Shown piece by piece: positions 50,478 through 58,947 of a DNA stretch of 64,000 bases. Position 1 is the stretch's first letter, and the number at the start of each line of letters is the position of its first letter. The translations under genes and the position numbers were made by a program. This DNA is from JBMOLL01 sp049325415 (GTDB lineage: Bacteria; Bacteroidota; Bacteroidia; Bacteroidales; GCA-2748055). The DNA is taken from contig JBMOLL010000015.1 in assembly GCA_049325415.1 (NCBI GenBank), forward strand, positions 54,096 to 118,095. Direction: 5' to 3'. Below the pieces are notes generated by a model. That model had not been told where the DNA came from. It saw only the letters and a program-made list of their open reading frames with translations, and ran no database searches.

Positions 50478-51782
50478 ATGGGAAACATTGTCGCCATTGT
50501 AGGAAGACCCAATGTAGGTAAATCCACCCTGTTCAACAGGCTGACGGAGTCGCGCCATGCCATTGTGGATGAGGCCAGCGGTGTGACCCGTGACCGGCAT
50601 TACGGTCGGGTGATCTGGAACAGAAGGGAATTCAGTGTCATTGACACCGGTGGATATGTCACCAATTCCGATGATGTTTTCGAGGAAGAGATCCGCAAAC
50701 AGGTGCTGCTGGCGATTGAGGAGGCCGATGTGCTCCTCTTTGTCGTCGATGTGATCAGCGGGATCACCGATCTGGACGAAACCATTGCCGACATGCTCAG
50801 GAGGGTCAACAAACCGGTGCTGGTGATTCCGAATAAGGTTGATAATTCCGACCGGCTTTACGATTCCTCACAGTTTTACAGCCTGGGTTTCGGGGACCTC
50901 TTCCCTATTTCGTCGATCAACGGCAGCGGTACCGGGGACCTGCTCGACAGGGTCACGGCTCTTTTTACCAAGGAAGATTCGGATCCGGAGGTTGAACTGC
51001 CGAGGATAGCGGTAGTCGGGAGGCCCAATGTTGGCAAGTCTTCCCTGGTCAATGCCCTGATCGGTGAGGAAAGGAACATCGTGACCCCTATTTCGGGTAC
51101 AACACGCGATTCGATCTATACCCGTTACAACAAGTTCGGGCACGATTTCTACCTGGTCGACACCGCCGGACTGCGAAAAAAAGGGAAGGTGCATGAAGAC
51201 ATTGAATTTTATTCGGTGATGCGTTCGGTCAGGGCCATTGAGAACAGTGATGTCTGCCTGCTGATGATTGATGCCACGGTGGGTATTGAAAGCCAGGATA
51301 TCAACATCTTCCATCTTATCGAAAGAAACAGCAAAGGAGTGGTGGTCCTGGTGAACAAATGGGACCTTGTTGAGAAGGAAAATGCCACGCTGAAGCAAAT
51401 GGAAAAAGAGATCCGCAGCCGGCTGGAGCCCTTTTCGGATGTCCCGCTGATCTTTATTTCGGCGCTCACCAAGCAAAGGATCCACAAGTCACTGGAAGAG
51501 GCCATCGAGGTCTATAATAACCGGAGGAAGAGGATTCCGACAGCGGAACTGAATGAGGTCTTCCAGGAAATCATTGAGGCCTACCCTCCTCCGGCATGGA
51601 AGGGTAAGTATATCAAAATCAAGTATGTAACCCAGCTTCCCACCTATTCTCCGTCTTTTGCCTTTTACTGCAACCTGCCGCAGTATGTAAGAGAACCCTA
51701 TAAACGTTACCTGGAAAACCAGCTGAGAAAACGTTTCAACTTTACCGGTGTGCCGGTGAAGATCTTTATGAGGAAAAAATAG
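50478..51782 (+). CDS. der: GTPase Der (EngA)
   Basis: Double-domain GTPase for large ribosomal subunit assembly, 434 residues. First G domain: AIVGRPNVGKSTLFNRLTES, DTGGYV, NKVDN. Second: AVVGRPNVGKSSLVNALIGE, DTAGLRKKGKV, NKWDLVEK. The C-terminal KH-like domain begins at about residue 350 and includes KYIKIKYVTQLPTYSPSF. Ten bases after era. Confidence 0.97.
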   Translation: MGNIVAIVGRPNVGKSTLFNRLTESRHAIVDEASGVTRDRHYGRVIWNRREFSVIDTGGYVTNSDDVFEEEIRKQVLLAIEEADVLLFVVDVISGITDLDETIADMLRRVNKPVLVIPNKVDNSDRLYDSSQFYSLGFGDLFPISSINGSGTGDLLDRVTALFTKEDSDPEVELPRIAVVGRPNVGKSSLVNALIGEERNIVTPISGTTRDSIYTRYNKFGHDFYLVDTAGLRKKGKVHEDIEFYSVMRSVRAIENSDVCLLMIDATVGIESQDINIFHLIERNSKGVVVLVNKWDLVEKENATLKQMEKEIRSRLEPFSDVPLIFISALTKQRIHKSLEEAIEVYNNRRKRIPTAELNEVFQEIIEAYPPPAWKGKYIKIKYVTQLPTYSPSFAFYCNLPQYVREPYKRYLENQLRKRFNFTGVPVKIFMRKK

Positions 51783-51796
51783 GCGCGATTTTTGCA

Positions 51797-51804
51797 TATC
51801 TTTG
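51797..51804 (+). promoter_or_regulatory. -7 element just before a lipoprotein gene
   Basis: TATCTTTG, exact TAnnTTTG, only 6 bases before the ATG at 51811. Transcription would start at or next to the start codon, giving a leaderless message. Confidence 0.45.
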
Positions 51805-51810
51805 TCTGCC

Positions 51811-52344
51811 ATGAAGAGGTACAGATACATCCTTGCACTTGCGGTGCTGCTGTTTTCCGGCTGCAGGGAGCCTGTGACCTATCCCGATGAACCGGTGATC
51901 TCATTTTCTGATTTCTACCTCTATATCACCGAGAACGAACTCGGAGTGCAGACGCTTACCGGCGACCTGGTGTTCGGTTTTACCGATGGGGACGGGAATG
52001 TTGGCCTGGAGGCTATCAGTGATTCGCTGACCCTGTTACTGCCCGATACCGTAATCTATAACCTGTTCCTGCAGACCTATGCCATGGAAAACGGCGGTTT
52101 TGTAAAGGTGCCGGAAGAGGAAGGCGGTCTTTCGAAATACAGGATCCCTTACATGGATAAATCACCACTGAACGGAACGATCACCATCAAACTGGAATAT
52201 CCCATCATAGCCTACGACACCCTGTTTTACACCTTTTATATTTACGACAGGTCGTATAACAGGAGCAATACCGATTCTTCCTACGTGATTGTATTTACCG
52301 GGATATCCACCAACGGCGACTCCGTTCATTTCGGAGCCCGTTAG
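51811..52344 (+). CDS. Lipoprotein of unknown function
   Basis: A 177-residue predicted lipoprotein: KRYRYILALAVLLFSGCREP gives a signal peptide and lipobox FSGC. The ATG at 51811 is chosen because it starts directly with the basic-hydrophobic signal; an in-frame TTG three codons earlier adds nothing. The mature part contains TGDLVFGFTDGDGNVGLE, a pattern seen in small Bacteroidota surface lipoproteins, then mostly beta-rich sequence. No function is recognised. Its stop lies 4 bases from the convergent propeller-phosphatase gene. Confidence 0.8.
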   Translation: MKRYRYILALAVLLFSGCREPVTYPDEPVISFSDFYLYITENELGVQTLTGDLVFGFTDGDGNVGLEAISDSLTLLLPDTVIYNLFLQTYAMENGGFVKVPEEEGGLSKYRIPYMDKSPLNGTITIKLEYPIIAYDTLFYTFYIYDRSYNRSNTDSSYVIVFTGISTNGDSVHFGAR

Positions 52345-52348
52345 CCGG

Positions 52349-55300
52349 TCAGAGTTTCACACCCATAAACAGTACGTCGTCGACCTGCTCAAGATCCTCC
52401 TTCCAGAGGAAGAAGTTGCTCTTGATATAGTTGTACTGCTCTTCCATGGGCTTGTCGTGAATATCGCGAAGCAGGTTCTTAAGCCTTACCATCTTGAACT
52501 TCCTGCCCAGCGGACCACCAAACTGATCGGGATAACCGTCGGAGAACATATAAATAATATCGCCTTTTGAGAGCTGAAATTCTTCGTATTCGAAAGCTTT
52601 CTCATCGGATCCTTCTTCCACGAGGCCTCCCACGGAACTCCTGCTGCCTTTAACATAGATCTGCTCTCCTCCCTTATAGATGATAACCGGTCGCATGGCC
52701 GAACTGACCCTGAAACGGAAGGTATTCAGGTCGATCTCCGCCACAATAATATCCATCCCGTCGTTCGAACCCACCGATTCCACATTCTGGTTCAGGGCGG
52801 TTCTCACTTCGTTATCGAGGGTGGAAAGAACATCGGAGGGGGTTTTCACACCGGGTCTCAGGCAGATATCCTTGATCAGCGTGGTACCGATCATCGACAT
52901 GAAGGCCCCGGGCACGCCGTGACCCGTTGAGTCGGCACAGACAATGATGAAGCGGTTATTGTCGAGTTTGTCGTACCAGTAAAAATCGCCGGAAACGATA
53001 TCCCGGGGCTGGTAGAACACAAAGCTTCCGCCGAAAGTCTCATGCAGTTTTTTGATTGGCGGAAGTATGCTGGCCTGGATGCGCTGCGCGTAGTTAATAC
53101 TGTCGGTAATATCCCTGTTCTTGTTTTCGATCTCTTCTTTCTGCAGGATCACCTCCCGGGTACGTTCATCGAGCTGCTGCTGCAGGTATTCCTGAATGGC
53201 TTTCTGGTTTCTCTCCCTTACCTTAAGGATAATGAAGAACACCAGGATGAAAAAGAGGATGACAGACACCACAAACCACCATGCTTTCCAGACCGGAATT
53301 TTCACACTGATGCTCAGTTCAAGGGGCACTTCGTTACAGTTACCGCTCCCGTCACATGATTTAAGCCTGAAAGTATAATCGCCATCTTCAACGCGGCTGT
53401 AGAAAACGGAGGTGTTGCGGGTAGGTTCCGACCAGTCGTCGTAGCCGTCGAGCATATACTGGTAGCTCACCTGTTCAGGATTGACAAGGTTGATACCGAC
53501 ATAGTCGATACGGATCTTGTAGATGCCATATGGCAGCCGGATAGGCTGTGTGGGATCATAGGACACATCGTTAATCCTAATGTCGGTTATGCTGAGCCGT
53601 GGGGGGATGGTATCGACCCTGGCCTGGTTCGCATCATAAATGATCAGTCCGTCGTTGGTACCGAAATAGACCTTGTTATTCCTGCCCGTAGAAATGGCAT
53701 TATGGTAAATATCGGAGGTAAAGCCTGCTTCCTTGTCAAAACTGGCCACCCGGCCGACTGTTGTCATGATCTTGCTGAGGCCCAGCCGGTGACCGACCCA
53801 GATATTTCCCTCGGGATCAAGTCCGACCGCATAGCAGAAATTGGAACGAAGGCCATTTTCCGTGGTAAAGTATTTCAGGGTGGTATCCGGCCCAAACATA
53901 AATAAACCGTCGCCATTGGTCCCGGCCCATATATTGCCTTGACCATCAGGGACAAGGGAAAGGAATTCGAGTTTAGGATCATTGTCGATCTTCCTGGAAT
54001 ATTCCTCATCGAGGCAGAAAAGTCCACTGGTGCGGGTAGCCAGCCAGACCCTGCCTTCCGGATCCACATAGATATCATTTATCAGGTTATGGGGCAGACC
54101 GTTCGTGGTATTGAAATGTTTTCTTTCCAGGGTGGAAATATCCATGGAATATACGCCGTTGTTGGAAGCCACCCAGATCAATCCCGGTGCGCCATCGATG
54201 GCATTAATGTTGTTTTCCAGGGAATTATTTGATCGGAATACCTGCTGAACGGTATTTGATCCGTTCTTTTTCCGGTACAGACCGTTCTGGGCCGTTCCTA
54301 TCCACAGATCGCCATTGCTGTCGTTGTATAACGCTGTAACGATATCGGAGGGCAGTCCGTTGGGAGCCGAGATCACCGAAAGCACTTTGTCATACGACTG
54401 TAGTTTCATGGCGATCTTCCCTTTTCCGCCAAACCAGACCCTGTCGCCTTCGGCCAGTACTGAAGTGATGTCGGGCATAAATTTCCGGTCGCCGAAATCA
54501 TAGAAAAGGAAAGCCTGGTCGCGTAATATGGCAATGCCATGACCCTGGGAGGCAAACCAGTGGTTTCCCTCGGCATCGATATAGATCTCTTTGATATAAT
54601 TATCGGGCAAGCCTCCTGTTTCACCGGCTGTAAAGGTTTCTTTTGCTGACAGTTTCCCGGATTCATCCAGATCGAAGCGATAAACGCCATATCCGTAATC
54701 AGCAATCCAGATCTTTGAACTGCTTTCAAAATCAACAGAAGAGACACTTGCATATTCAAGTCCCTGATCCACACCTGCTTTCTCCACGATAAAATCCGAC
54801 ACACTGTTTCCCTGCCCGTTGATCCGGTAGAGGCCCTCATCTGCTGTTCCAATCCACCAGGCTCCGTAAGGCCCCTGTTTTATGACCTGTACCTGTGTAT
54901 AGGCAATCTCGCTGAAATCACCGGAATGAACATAGGAGTCGCCCTGTTTTACAAAAAGACTCAGGCCATCGAAGGTACCCATAAGGATATTCCCCTCGCC
55001 GGTGAAGGCAAACGAAGAAAGGTTAATACCCTCGAATGGTTCTGTTACGGCGCTCAGTGAATTTTCACGGTCAACCCTGATCATCCCTGTTCGTTGTGTA
55101 ATCAGGCAGACCCTTCCTTCGGGATCTTCGGCAATCGCATTGATACTTGAACGAAGAGTATCGGGCACCGGGACCAGGTGGAAATGATTGTTCTCAAAAT
55201 ACACCGCTGAACCATCCATATAGCCAAACCAGAGGCGTCCGCGACTGTCAAGGAAACTGGTATTGGCCACCGACGAAGGAAGGGTATCTCCCATAAACTG

Positions 55301-55525
55301 GCTGGTAAATCTTACCCCGTCAAAGCGACAGATCCCTTCAGAGGTGGTGATCCAGAGAAAACCATTCTTTCCCTGATTAATGGAATAGGTCGATTCATGG
55401 ATCAATCCGTCGCGGATCCCAAAACTTGTAAACTGGTAGGATTGCGCCTGCCCGTTCCGGGCGAAGGGCATAAGTGACAGGGCAAGTCCTAGAAGGATGC
55501 TGAAATTTCGTTTGACCTTTCTCAA
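52349..55525 (-). CDS. Two-component-regulator propeller protein with SpoIIE-type PP2C phosphatase
   Basis: A 1058-residue membrane sensor. Signal peptide (ILLGLALSLMPFARNGQAQ), then about fourteen Reg_prop blades (for example GSAVYFENNHF, DSNGDLWIGTAQNGLYRK, DPEGRVWLATRTSGLF) forming two periplasmic propellers, and a Y_Y_Y domain (VNPEQVSYQYMLDGYDDWSE). One membrane helix at about 745-770, a coiled coil to about 815, and the linker DSINYAQRIQASILPP. The cytosolic SpoIIE domain (830-1058) has GDFYWYD, IIVCADSTGHGVPGAFMSM and IYMFSDGYPDQFGG, so its metal-binding aspartates are intact. It would signal by dephosphorylating a partner, instead of by histidine kinase activity. It overlaps the preceding gene by 4 bases. 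Confidence 0.92.
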   Translation of the reverse strand: MRKVKRNFSILLGLALSLMPFARNGQAQSYQFTSFGIRDGLIHESTYSINQGKNGFLWITTSEGICRFDGVRFTSQFMGDTLPSSVANTSFLDSRGRLWFGYMDGSAVYFENNHFHLVPVPDTLRSSINAIAEDPEGRVCLITQRTGMIRVDRENSLSAVTEPFEGINLSSFAFTGEGNILMGTFDGLSLFVKQGDSYVHSGDFSEIAYTQVQVIKQGPYGAWWIGTADEGLYRINGQGNSVSDFIVEKAGVDQGLEYASVSSVDFESSSKIWIADYGYGVYRFDLDESGKLSAKETFTAGETGGLPDNYIKEIYIDAEGNHWFASQGHGIAILRDQAFLFYDFGDRKFMPDITSVLAEGDRVWFGGKGKIAMKLQSYDKVLSVISAPNGLPSDIVTALYNDSNGDLWIGTAQNGLYRKKNGSNTVQQVFRSNNSLENNINAIDGAPGLIWVASNNGVYSMDISTLERKHFNTTNGLPHNLINDIYVDPEGRVWLATRTSGLFCLDEEYSRKIDNDPKLEFLSLVPDGQGNIWAGTNGDGLFMFGPDTTLKYFTTENGLRSNFCYAVGLDPEGNIWVGHRLGLSKIMTTVGRVASFDKEAGFTSDIYHNAISTGRNNKVYFGTNDGLIIYDANQARVDTIPPRLSITDIRINDVSYDPTQPIRLPYGIYKIRIDYVGINLVNPEQVSYQYMLDGYDDWSEPTRNTSVFYSRVEDGDYTFRLKSCDGSGNCNEVPLELSISVKIPVWKAWWFVVSVILFFILVFFIILKVRERNQKAIQEYLQQQLDERTREVILQKEEIENKNRDITDSINYAQRIQASILPPIKKLHETFGGSFVFYQPRDIVSGDFYWYDKLDNNRFIIVCADSTGHGVPGAFMSMIGTTLIKDICLRPGVKTPSDVLSTLDNEVRTALNQNVESVGSNDGMDIIVAEIDLNTFRFRVSSAMRPVIIYKGGEQIYVKGSRSSVGGLVEEGSDEKAFEYEEFQLSKGDIIYMFSDGYPDQFGGPLGRKFKMVRLKNLLRDIHDKPMEEQYNYIKSNFFLWKEDLEQVDDVLFMGVKL

Positions 55526-56493
55526 TTTGGTGATTTCTTGGTTGCACTTATGGAGTACTTATACTTCGGTACCCCACCGATCGGGCTCGTGTAGAATGCC
55601 ACAGTCTCGTTGTACTGGTTCCTCACATTGACCACAACATTATTATTTTTCACTACCGGCTTCTTTGATTTTACGAACTGGAAATCCCACGACGTCTTGT
55701 GCTCTTCGTCCATCACTTTCAACTCATCCTGGGCCCACACATCTTCGGCTGAAACGCCAACCTTTTGCCCCTGACGGGCAACAGATACAACAATGATATT
55801 CCCGTCGGTATCCCAGTCAAAATTTGAAAGTTTGACGGAGACTGTTTCTTCATCGATATACGGATAGATATGAGAAACTTCAAAGGGATCGTTGTGCATG
55901 CGGAAGGAGTACTCGTATGCAAAGGCATTGGCTCCCTCAATGGGAATATTTTCCGTACCGCTGGTACTCAGGTAATAATTATACATATTGCCGTCATCGC
56001 CGGCCACACCTTCGCAGATCACTTTAAATACATAACCGTCGAACATATCTACATATTCGCCCTGAGCAGGATCAAAAGGGCCGAAGGTGAACCAGTTATT
56101 ATCGTAACGGGGATTTTCACTGAAGATCTTGGTCGCCAGGAGCACGCCGCTTTTGTAATTCCCGATGGGACTTGTTTCCCGGGCGTCATCATCCGACCAG
56201 CAGCCTTTGCCTCCAAAGACTTCATAGGAACAGCGTGTATTCCATGCCCCTGCAATCTCATCGATCTGTCCGCCGATGTCGGGGTCAAAAACCCGAATGA
56301 AAACCTGCTGATTAAAGCTTTTGGGAACCAGGAAGAAGAAGGCCTGGGAAAAGTCATCATCGCCCCAACTGGGCTCTGCCGTATTTCCAAAGGTCATAAG
56401 ATGTGGAATATTTTCCTCCACGTTGGGTACCGGCTGTGCGTATATGCTAATGGTAATCAGTGATATAGCCAGAATTAATATTTCCTTTTTCAT
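55522..56493 (-). CDS. Secreted protein of unknown function, coupled to the propeller phosphatase
   Basis: A 323-residue protein with a signal peptide (ILILAISLITISIYAQPV). I do not recognise a domain. The sequence is rich in Trp, Tyr, Asp and Gly, with beta-strand-like alternation and blocks such as SWGDDDFSQAFFFLVPKSF and FDPAQGEYVDMFDGYVFKV. There is no type IX sorting domain and no lipobox, so it may stay in the periplasm. Its stop overlaps the propeller-phosphatase start as ATGA, implying translational coupling; a ligand or co-sensor for the propeller is a reasonable guess only. A 98-base gap separates it from the PD40-PKD gene. Confidence 0.75.
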   Translation of the reverse strand: MKKEILILAISLITISIYAQPVPNVEENIPHLMTFGNTAEPSWGDDDFSQAFFFLVPKSFNQQVFIRVFDPDIGGQIDEIAGAWNTRCSYEVFGGKGCWSDDDARETSPIGNYKSGVLLATKIFSENPRYDNNWFTFGPFDPAQGEYVDMFDGYVFKVICEGVAGDDGNMYNYYLSTSGTENIPIEGANAFAYEYSFRMHNDPFEVSHIYPYIDEETVSVKLSNFDWDTDGNIIVVSVARQGQKVGVSAEDVWAQDELKVMDEEHKTSWDFQFVKSKKPVVKNNNVVVNVRNQYNETVAFYTSPIGGVPKYKYSISATKKSPN

Positions 56494-56591
56494 AATCTGT
56501 CGAAATAATCTATTACCTTTTAGCTTTCCGGTTACAAAATCTGTACCATCACAATGCCGATAAAAATACTTCAGAATTTAGTAATCCCATA

Positions 56592-58019
56592 CTAATTCGG
56601 CGGAATAATCACTATTTGTTTGAAATTTGCCTTTTTCAGGGGGGTATCCTTTCTGTTCGCAACTTTCTCAGTAACACCCAGGATCACTTTATATTTACCC
56701 GGAAAGAGGTAGGTATGTCGTGTCTCGATCCCTTCAGCCCGTTGCCCGTCACCAAAGTCCCAGAAGTAGCTGTCGATCTCGAAGCCTGGCAGGTTGGTCT
56801 TTCTTGCATCAAATCTCAGCTCCAAACCCACATATCCTGTATCGGGGCAGGTGATATAAGCCTGGATAATATCCTCAAGGAAGAGCTGGTAGCTGGCCTG
56901 ATTCTCCATCAGCGAATCGGTGAGTTTGTTATACACATTGAATCGCAGGTCATAGAGGCCCGGTCCAGGGAAACAGTAATCCACTTCGCGCCCTTTCAGG
57001 GTAAGGGTATCATTGATCAGCCAGGAATAGTCATAAAGTGAATGATCAGCCGTATCGGCACTGTTCTCCTTCAGGAGGTAACAGAATTCATTAAGCTGCT
57101 GTTCCCGTGGATTCTCGAATTCCGGCAGGTCGCTGTAGAAATGGAAAATATCCTTTGAACCCCGGCGTGCAGAAACAAAAAAACCACTCTGAAAATCATC
57201 CGACATGACGAGGGAATAATCTTCGGAAGCAGAGTTAAAGGGATCTCCAAGCTTCTGTGGGGGGAGCCAGCGACCATTGACCTGTTCGGTCATAAAAATA
57301 TCCTTTCCTCCCCTGTTATCATGTCCTTCCGAACAGAAATACAGACGTCCGGATGAATGAGCATAGGGGTAAAAATCATTCTGCGGGGTGTTCACCTGAT
57401 TTCCAAGGTTGACCGGTGTGGTCCACTGACCATTGACTTTCTCGGAAACATACAGATCCAGTCCTCCGTTGGAATCGGGAAAATTCGCGGCAAAAAACAG
57501 CCTTCGGCCATCACGAGAGAAGCAGGGAGAGAAGAAATTCACCTCCGGGTCGTTAAATTCGAATTCCCTGATGTTGATCCATTTTTCCCCGTCGTAATCG
57601 GCAAAGTACAATCCGGAATAGCCGTTACTGTTCCGGTCGGCGGAAGAGTTATCCGCCTCATACATCCTTGTGTAACACATCGTCGATTCGTCGGGTGTAA
57701 AAGTCACGGGTCCATCGTGGAGATCGGAAGCCAGTTCGGGCGCAAACTCCTTCGGCGCTCCCATTTTTTGCCAGTCGGCATCATAGGTGGCTGAATAGCG
57801 GTGAAAGAACAATCTTTTATCCGCATCGGTTTTGCTTACGATTGAATTCTGAGGCCTGTTGGAGCTAAAGATCAGTACGTTCTCGAAAAGTACAGGAGCG
57901 TCCTCATCCAGGTTGTCTGAGCTCACCGGGAGTTTGGTTTCCCTGTAATAACTCTGTCCCGATGCTGTTTGCGGCATCAGGACAGAGCAGAGCAACAATA
58001 TGACTGGTAGTCTGTACAT
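56592..58019 (-). CDS. PD40 (WD40-like) and PKD domain protein
   Basis: A 475-residue exported protein with start at 58019 (MYRLPVILLLCSVLMPQTA gives the signal peptide); this leaves a 4-base gap after the PorP stop, whereas an upstream start would overlap that gene by 116 bases. The first half has TolB-like PD40 blades (DGPVTFTPDESTMCYTRMY, FFSPCFSRDGRRLFFAANF, NDFYPYAHSSGRLYFCSE); the C-terminal part has a PKD domain (YFWDFGDGQRAEGIETRH). PorE-type T9SS proteins have the same PD40 portion but end in OmpA; that is missing here. It is in line with the PorP/SprF gene and probably part of the same envelope assembly. Confidence 0.85.
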   Translation of the reverse strand: MYRLPVILLLCSVLMPQTASGQSYYRETKLPVSSDNLDEDAPVLFENVLIFSSNRPQNSIVSKTDADKRLFFHRYSATYDADWQKMGAPKEFAPELASDLHDGPVTFTPDESTMCYTRMYEADNSSADRNSNGYSGLYFADYDGEKWINIREFEFNDPEVNFFSPCFSRDGRRLFFAANFPDSNGGLDLYVSEKVNGQWTTPVNLGNQVNTPQNDFYPYAHSSGRLYFCSEGHDNRGGKDIFMTEQVNGRWLPPQKLGDPFNSASEDYSLVMSDDFQSGFFVSARRGSKDIFHFYSDLPEFENPREQQLNEFCYLLKENSADTADHSLYDYSWLINDTLTLKGREVDYCFPGPGLYDLRFNVYNKLTDSLMENQASYQLFLEDIIQAYITCPDTGYVGLELRFDARKTNLPGFEIDSYFWDFGDGQRAEGIETRHTYLFPGKYKVILGVTEKVANRKDTPLKKANFKQIVIIPPN

Positions 58020-58023
58020 AAAA

Positions 58024-58944
58024 TCAATAATAGAAAGGACTGTCTGCAGCAATGATCTTCCGGTATTCCCATCTGAGCACCAGTTCGTGCGACCAGGAAT
58101 ACAGGTTCGATACAGCGCCAAGTGAAAAATCGGCGGCATAACCTATCATCAGCTGGTTGCTTACCTGGATATCAAACATGAACGACAGGGCATTGGAGGA
58201 TTTCCATGTTACCCCTGTCCAGATAAATTCGTCAAACAGCCCGGCATTCAGACTGATCATAAAGTTTTTCACCGGCCACCCGTTGTAATAGGTAAAAAAC
58301 GTTGGCATCAGTTTGAAATTACTTCCCAGGTTAAAGGTATATCCCCCGCTCAGAAAAAAGGTGTAGTCGCTGAAACTATGACCGGGCAGGTTGCTGGAAT
58401 CCGGCATTGAAAGGAACCTAGGCACAGACAGGGCCACAAAGTATTTCTCGTTGTAATACAGTGCTCCGGCACCAAAATTCGGTATGGTTTTGGTTTCCAC
58501 CTCCACCGGAAAGCTGGGATCGTCGGGATCAGGGAGAGAGACCGAACTGTAATCGGTCCTTCTGCTTTCCAGCCCGGCTTTCAGTCCAAGAGACAGGCGT
58601 CCGCCGCCGATCCATATCCTGTAGGCATAGTTCAGGTTTAATTCAAAATTTGAATTAAACGGATTGCTCAGGCCCCCTTCCTGTTTGGAAGACAGGGCCA
58701 GCCCCAGGCCGATCTTGTCATTCTTCAGGGGGGTGTGTATTGCAAGATGCTCGAAATAAGGACTTGAGCCGGAGCCACTGAATTTATTCCTTACAAACAT
58801 ACTTCCGCTCAGTGCATCGTAGGAGCCGGCAAAAGCCGGATTAAAGTAGAGCCAGTTCCACTGGTAGGAACTCAGGTCGGGCGGATCCTGTGCTTTAAGC
58901 AGGAAAGGTATCATCAGGCATACTATGAATACCAGCTTCTTCAT
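58024..58944 (-). CDS. PorP/SprF family type IX secretion membrane protein
   Basis: A 306-residue outer membrane beta-barrel protein. Signal peptide (LVFIVCLMIPFLLKAQDPP) and the family motif WLYFNPAFAGSYDALSGS at the N terminus, then regular strands (NFELNLNYAYRIWIGGG, GRLSLGLKAGLESRRTDYS) and a C-terminal SHELVLRWEYRKI. In Flavobacterium, SprF-like proteins are needed for secretion or attachment of type B CTD cargo. It sits directly after the gene for a giant type B cargo protein (3-base gap), so the two form a cargo/partner pair. Confidence 0.93.
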   Translation of the reverse strand: MKKLVFIVCLMIPFLLKAQDPPDLSSYQWNWLYFNPAFAGSYDALSGSMFVRNKFSGSGSSPYFEHLAIHTPLKNDKIGLGLALSSKQEGGLSNPFNSNFELNLNYAYRIWIGGGRLSLGLKAGLESRRTDYSSVSLPDPDDPSFPVEVETKTIPNFGAGALYYNEKYFVALSVPRFLSMPDSSNLPGHSFSDYTFFLSGGYTFNLGSNFKLMPTFFTYYNGWPVKNFMISLNAGLFDEFIWTGVTWKSSNALSFMFDIQVSNQLMIGYAADFSLGAVSNLYSWSHELVLRWEYRKIIAADSPFYY

Positions 58945-58947
58945 CCT

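Noticed and set aside
58020..58139. Upstream start extending the PD40-PKD protein by 40 residues
   Set aside because: Would overlap the PorP/SprF gene by 116 bases and would bury the clear signal peptide that begins at the 58019 ATG.
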